DNA from: Thermococci archaeon
GTDB lineage: Archaea; Methanobacteriota_B; Thermococci; Methanofastidiosales; B48-G16
DNA length: 8,571 nt
NCBI GenBank assembly: GCA_030668905.1
Contig: DAOVEQ010000031.1
Coordinates: 1-8,571 of the forward strand
Reading direction: 5' to 3'
The position numbers were made by a program, and so were the translations under genes. Below the pieces are notes generated by a model. That model had not been told where the DNA came from. It saw only the letters and a program-made list of their open reading frames with translations, and ran no database searches. Positions 5,605 through 8,571 of the stretch are shown here, one piece after another. The first letter of the stretch is position 1; each line of letters begins with the position of its first letter.

Positions 5605-8394
5605 ATGAAAAGAGAGTACTTGGGAATGTGTATATTAGGTTTGATATTTTTGAGTATTGTAACTGTTAATTCTGAAGGTATTAAAGGACCCTATGCAGAT
5701 GAGGTCTATATCGAGATTAGAGATTCCTTAGACAATGCTATAGTAGATGTAGCAAGTGGTGAATTTGATATGTGCAACGATCCTCTTGAAGGAACAAAGT
5801 ATGATAGTTTGCCTGAGACCATAACGTCTAATATCTATACCGTAGCTAATTGTCAATTTTCTACAGATATCTTACTCAATCCATGCACAGGGGATGATGG
5901 ATCTCCAGTCGTTTCTTTTGAAGGAACTGATTGGTTTAACGTAACTGGAGATAAGGAGATAAGATATGCATTCAATTTTTTAATAAATAGACAGTACATA
6001 ATAGATAATATCTATAGCGGATATGCATATCCGATGTATGGTGCAGTTGATGTCAATCAGCCATGCCATGGAGAATTACAACAAGTATACGAAGAGCTGG
6101 GATTAACGCGAACAGGAGACGAACAAAGTGCTATTCAGACAATAAATAATAGGATGGAGTATTGGGCAACTCAGCTCAGCGGAAGATTGGAGAAAGTTCC
6201 TGATCCAGGCTCCCCGACAGGCTACTGGTGGTATTTTGATGGAAATCTCCTTGAATTCAATGCAATGATTAGAATTGAAGACGAAAGACTTGAGATAGGA
6301 CGTTATGTGGCAGATCAGATAGAGAAATGCGGAATTCAAGTAATTAGGCAAGAAGGAGAATTTTTAGCTCTTGTTGATATAGTATATTTCAATGATCCCA
6401 AAACGGGACCTCCAGATAACTGGAACATGTACACAGATGGATGGGGACATGGAATGACATTATTTCCAGAAGTAGCAATAACTCTGATGTACGCACCATG
6501 GTATGGAAACATGCCGGGACGGCAGGAAGAAAATTGGTGGAACTATACACATAATGATTTGGATACACTTACAAAAAAATTAGTAAATGGGATAGTTAGT
6601 GGAACTCAGGAATACTGGAATCTATGTAGACAGAGTTATAAGTTGGGTATTCAAGAAGCTGTAAGAGTATTCTTAACTAGTAGCTGGGAACAGTCTCCCG
6701 TAAATAATGAAGTTACGGGAATTTGTTATAATCCTTATAAGGGTATTGTTGGTAGATGGACATTTATTACGGCTCGAACCTTAGATAATGAATTAAAAAC
6801 GATTACATTTAATATTCGTCAGTTTTCTTATCCAAAGAATCCCTGTTTTCTAAATTATTTCTTGGGGAATTTGGGAACTTATTTTTTAAGACCTGTATGT
6901 GACAGAGGAGTTGAAAAAAATCCAAACAATGGAGAACTATTTCCTTTTAGAGCCGACTATACTGTAGAAAAAAGCTTCCATTTTGAAGAAAATAACATAA
7001 TAGGAGATATGAATGTTCCATCCAATGCTATAATTTATGATCCTGTGAACAATGTATGGCAAGAAGTTGGATCTGGACATAAAGCAATTTCCAAGGTTAC
7101 ATACGATTTCAAATTCTCTAACTGGCATAATGGATATCCTATGAGTATGGTAGATGTCAGGTATTATATGGCGTGGGGCTTTGAGTGGGCGTCTGAGGAT
7201 GGCGAAGGGGATAAATATTATAACGAGATGTGGAGTTATGTGATGTCCGAAAAACTAAATGATATAGGAGGAATAGTGTTTTTAGATGAAGATACAATAG
7301 AGATCTATGGAAACTACCAGCATCCAGGTTCTGATAATATCATAGCCCGCTATTTTGACTTTTTTCCACAGTTTCCTTGGCACATCTATGAAGCTATGGA
7401 TTATTTGATAGAGAACGGTGGTCCAATAACAGGTAACGATTATAACTATGAAGAATTTATTGATCTCTTAGATCCGAATATGATGCCCGACTTAAAAGCA
7501 GTCCTTCAACATTTTATAGACACAGATTATGTTCCCAATATCATAGAAGATTGTGTAACAGTCAACGAAGCGAAAACTGGCTATCAGGCATGCATAAACT
7601 GGATAGCCCTCTATAACCATGCATTGATATCCAATGGGCCTTTCTACATGGAAATATATGATCCGGATAACATGTTTATTATTCTCAAAGCCTTCAGAGA
7701 TCCAACATATCCCTACGGTCCCGATGATTGGGACACTATGTTTGAGACAGTAGATTCTCAGATTACAATGACAGTAACAAACGATTCTATACAATTGAGA
7801 GAAGATGCAGAGATCAGTGTAAACGGAATCACTACAGGTACCTTGGCGAAATTTACCACGGATCCAAGTAGAGTAAATGCTGAAAACTCCATAGAGAAAT
7901 ACGTAGATGTCTATGTTCCCGAAACAAGTTGTACGAATCAAATAGAGATCAGAGTATACTATGATGAATCTATGTTAAATGGCTTAGACGAAAATTCACT
8001 GAAGTTGTACTGGTATGATGGCAATTCATGGAAAGAATGTTCTAACACAGGAGTAAATACTGTGGAAAATTATGTATGGGCATTGGTAGATGATACGACT
8101 ACTCCATCCCTCAAAGAGTTGTTAGGCACACCTTTCGGTGGTTTTGGTAATCCTCTTACGGCAAAAATCGCAGCCTTCAAACCTGTCGTGATGTATCGAT
8201 TAAATGAAGTAAATGAACTTCTTTCAGAGATAGAAGAGAAACTTCCAGATAATATTCCTGAGGATATTCAGGCATTGTTAGACAAGGCACAGGAGCACAT
8301 AGATAACGCAAACAAAACAGGTAATCCTGTTTATGCGAACAATGAACTGTTAAAAGCAATAGAACTGTTGAATGACATTTTAACTCAACTTTAA
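5605..8394 (+). CDS. Secreted ABC transporter solute-binding protein, family 5 (peptide/nickel type), large archaeal form with C-terminal extension
   Basis: The protein has 929 residues against about 500-600 for classical family-5 proteins. Residues 1-23 are a signal peptide or N-terminal anchor (MKRE, then [16 protein letters not shown]). Family-5 blocks follow: [22 protein letters not shown] (35-56), [23 protein letters not shown] (117-139, the usual R-x-A-x-x-x-x-I-x-R-x-x-I block), [20 protein letters not shown] (225-244), then [22 protein letters not shown] (497-518, the usual W-H/D-G-x-P-x-x-x-x-D-V block) and [11 protein letters not shown] (675-685). The last two normally precede the R-x-A block, so the order is permuted. 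From memory, Thermococcales ABC binding proteins share this order. Residues about 720-830 look beta-rich, with [12 protein letters not shown] (780-791) and [11 protein letters not shown] (799-809). Residues about 865-929 are helical and charged. There is no C-terminal membrane anchor. Thirteen cysteines occur in the exported part. Permease and ATPase genes are not in the window, and the ligand is unknown. Confidence 0.85.
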   Translation: MKREYLGMCILGLIFLSIVTVNSEGIKGPYADEVYIEIRDSLDNAIVDVASGEFDMCNDPLEGTKYDSLPETITSNIYTVANCQFSTDILLNPCTGDDGSPVVSFEGTDWFNVTGDKEIRYAFNFLINRQYIIDNIYSGYAYPMYGAVDVNQPCHGELQQVYEELGLTRTGDEQSAIQTINNRMEYWATQLSGRLEKVPDPGSPTGYWWYFDGNLLEFNAMIRIEDERLEIGRYVADQIEKCGIQVIRQEGEFLALVDIVYFNDPKTGPPDNWNMYTDGWGHGMTLFPEVAITLMYAPWYGNMPGRQEENWWNYTHNDLDTLTKKLVNGIVSGTQEYWNLCRQSYKLGIQEAVRVFLTSSWEQSPVNNEVTGICYNPYKGIVGRWTFITARTLDNELKTITFNIRQFSYPKNPCFLNYFLGNLGTYFLRPVCDRGVEKNPNNGELFPFRADYTVEKSFHFEENNIIGDMNVPSNAIIYDPVNNVWQEVGSGHKAISKVTYDFKFSNWHNGYPMSMVDVRYYMAWGFEWASEDGEGDKYYNEMWSYVMSEKLNDIGGIVFLDEDTIEIYGNYQHPGSDNIIARYFDFFPQFPWHIYEAMDYLIENGGPITGNDYNYEEFIDLLDPNMMPDLKAVLQHFIDTDYVPNIIEDCVTVNEAKTGYQACINWIALYNHALISNGPFYMEIYDPDNMFIILKAFRDPTYPYGPDDWDTMFETVDSQITMTVTNDSIQLREDAEISVNGITTGTLAKFTTDPSRVNAENSIEKYVDVYVPETSCTNQIEIRVYYDESMLNGLDENSLKLYWYDGNSWKECSNTGVNTVENYVWALVDDTTTPSLKELLGTPFGGFGNPLTAKIAAFKPVVMYRLNEVNELLSEIEEKLPDNIPEDIQALLDKAQEHIDNANKTGNPVYANNELLKAIELLNDILTQL

Positions 8395-8396
8395 TA

Positions 8397-8410
8397 TTTT
8401 TTATTTTTTT
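8397..8410 (+). terminator. Oligo-T terminator of the binding-protein gene
   Basis: The pattern T6-A-T7 begins 3 nt after the stop codon at 8392-8394. It overlaps the last codons of the converging minus-strand gene, so the same bases read as Lys codons and the stop codon on the other strand. Confidence 0.65.
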
Positions 8411-8571
8411 AATATTTCCTTTAAAACTTTGAGGATTTCAGTTAATATTTCTTCCTCAGTTCTCGTTTTCTTTGAAATTTTAGATTTTTTTGCTCTGATA
8501 GCGATCTCATTTTTGATCTCGTCCATATTTTTTATCCCGAGAACTACAGCCTCTGCTTTCGTTGCCTGCGG
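8401..8571 (-). CDS. C-terminal fragment of an unrecognised protein (5' end outside window)
   Basis: On the minus strand, a frame is open from the window edge (CCG at 8571-8569) to TAA at 8403-8401, giving 56 residues. It begins PQATKAEAVVLGIKNMDEIK and ends in a lysine/glutamate-rich amphipathic helix, EEEILTEILKVLKEILKK. The fragment fits the window's typical coding composition: its three Arg codons are all AGA and it is rich in AAA/GAA codons. The gene is convergent with the binding-protein gene, and the two stop codons are 6 nt apart. I do not recognise the family. The segment EAVVLGIKNMDEIKNEI loosely recalls the C-terminal V-x-G-x-(K/R)-x-x-(E/D)-(E/Q)-(I/L)-x-x-N region of aldo/keto reductases, but the basic tail is unlike them and this is not enough to assign a function. 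Confidence 0.7.
   Translation of the reverse strand, partial: PQATKAEAVVLGIKNMDEIKNEIAIRAKKSKISKKTRTEEEILTEILKVLKEILKK

Noticed and set aside
7492..7941. A 149-codon minus-strand ORF, Cys-rich, inside the binding-protein gene
   Set aside because: It lies antisense to a well-supported coding region, has no promoter signal on that strand, and its cysteines come from the complement of codons in the real gene.
1..8571. CRISPR arrays, tRNA or rRNA genes, insertion sequences, phage or defence modules
   Set aside because: I saw no spaced direct repeats, cloverleaf-like sequences with a conserved T-arm, transposase motifs or terminal repeats in the window.

Overview
The window reads as a stretch of an AT-rich archaeal chromosome, most likely euryarchaeal; I cannot place it more precisely. 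The evidence is the expression signals and the protein families. There are A-rich BRE / TTTATA-type TATA elements upstream of genes, one gene whose TATA box sits about 25 nt before its ATG (leaderless), GGTGA ribosome-binding motifs, plain oligo-T terminators, a compact TctA/DUF112-type membrane protein of about 400 residues, and a 929-residue family-5 solute-binding protein of a kind I associate with archaea. No rRNA, tRNA, CRISPR array, insertion sequence or phage gene is visible.

Layout. (1) Positions 1-1273 hold the C-terminal part of a class V PLP enzyme (cysteine desulfurase/SufS-like, cut by the window edge). It is followed 34 nt later by an intact Asp/Glu-racemase-family gene of the YgeA/RacX type, probably in the same operon. 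(2) Positions 1274-1406 form a leader and promoter region with a strong TATA element and two overlapping, mutually exclusive inverted repeats. (3) Positions 1407-2726 encode an L-lysine 6-transaminase (LAT) with its active-site motifs intact. (4) Positions 2770-3972 encode a TctA/DUF112-type integral membrane protein, apparently from a leaderless mRNA. (5) Positions 4047-5411 encode an exported, possibly lipid-anchored DUF4139 protein. Its promoter shares an identical 12-mer with the LAT promoter. (6) Positions 5605-8394 encode the large secreted ABC-type solute-binding protein. Its motifs occur in permuted order compared with classical family-5 proteins, and it has a C-terminal beta-rich plus helical extension. 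(7) Positions 8401-8571 (minus strand) hold the C-terminal 56 codons of an unrecognised gene converging on the binding-protein gene.

How they fit together. Apart from the first two genes, each gene has its own promoter signal, so this is a row of mostly single-gene units rather than one pathway operon. Amino-acid metabolism (sulfur or amine chemistry, racemisation, lysine transamination) and uptake or surface functions (TctA-like carrier, solute-binding protein, DUF4139 protein) recur, but no physical link between them is demonstrable here. LAT lacks the expected aldehyde dehydrogenase. The TctA-like protein lacks TctB and TctC. The binding protein lacks its permease and ATPase genes within the window. 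Arginine codon use separates the middle three genes (46 of 47 AGA/AGG) from the flanking genes (CGN in 5 of 14 and 7 of 27), which may reflect different histories or expression classes. I found no convincing undescribed system. The most unusual items are the permuted binding protein, the LAT gene in an archaeal setting, and the structured LAT leader.
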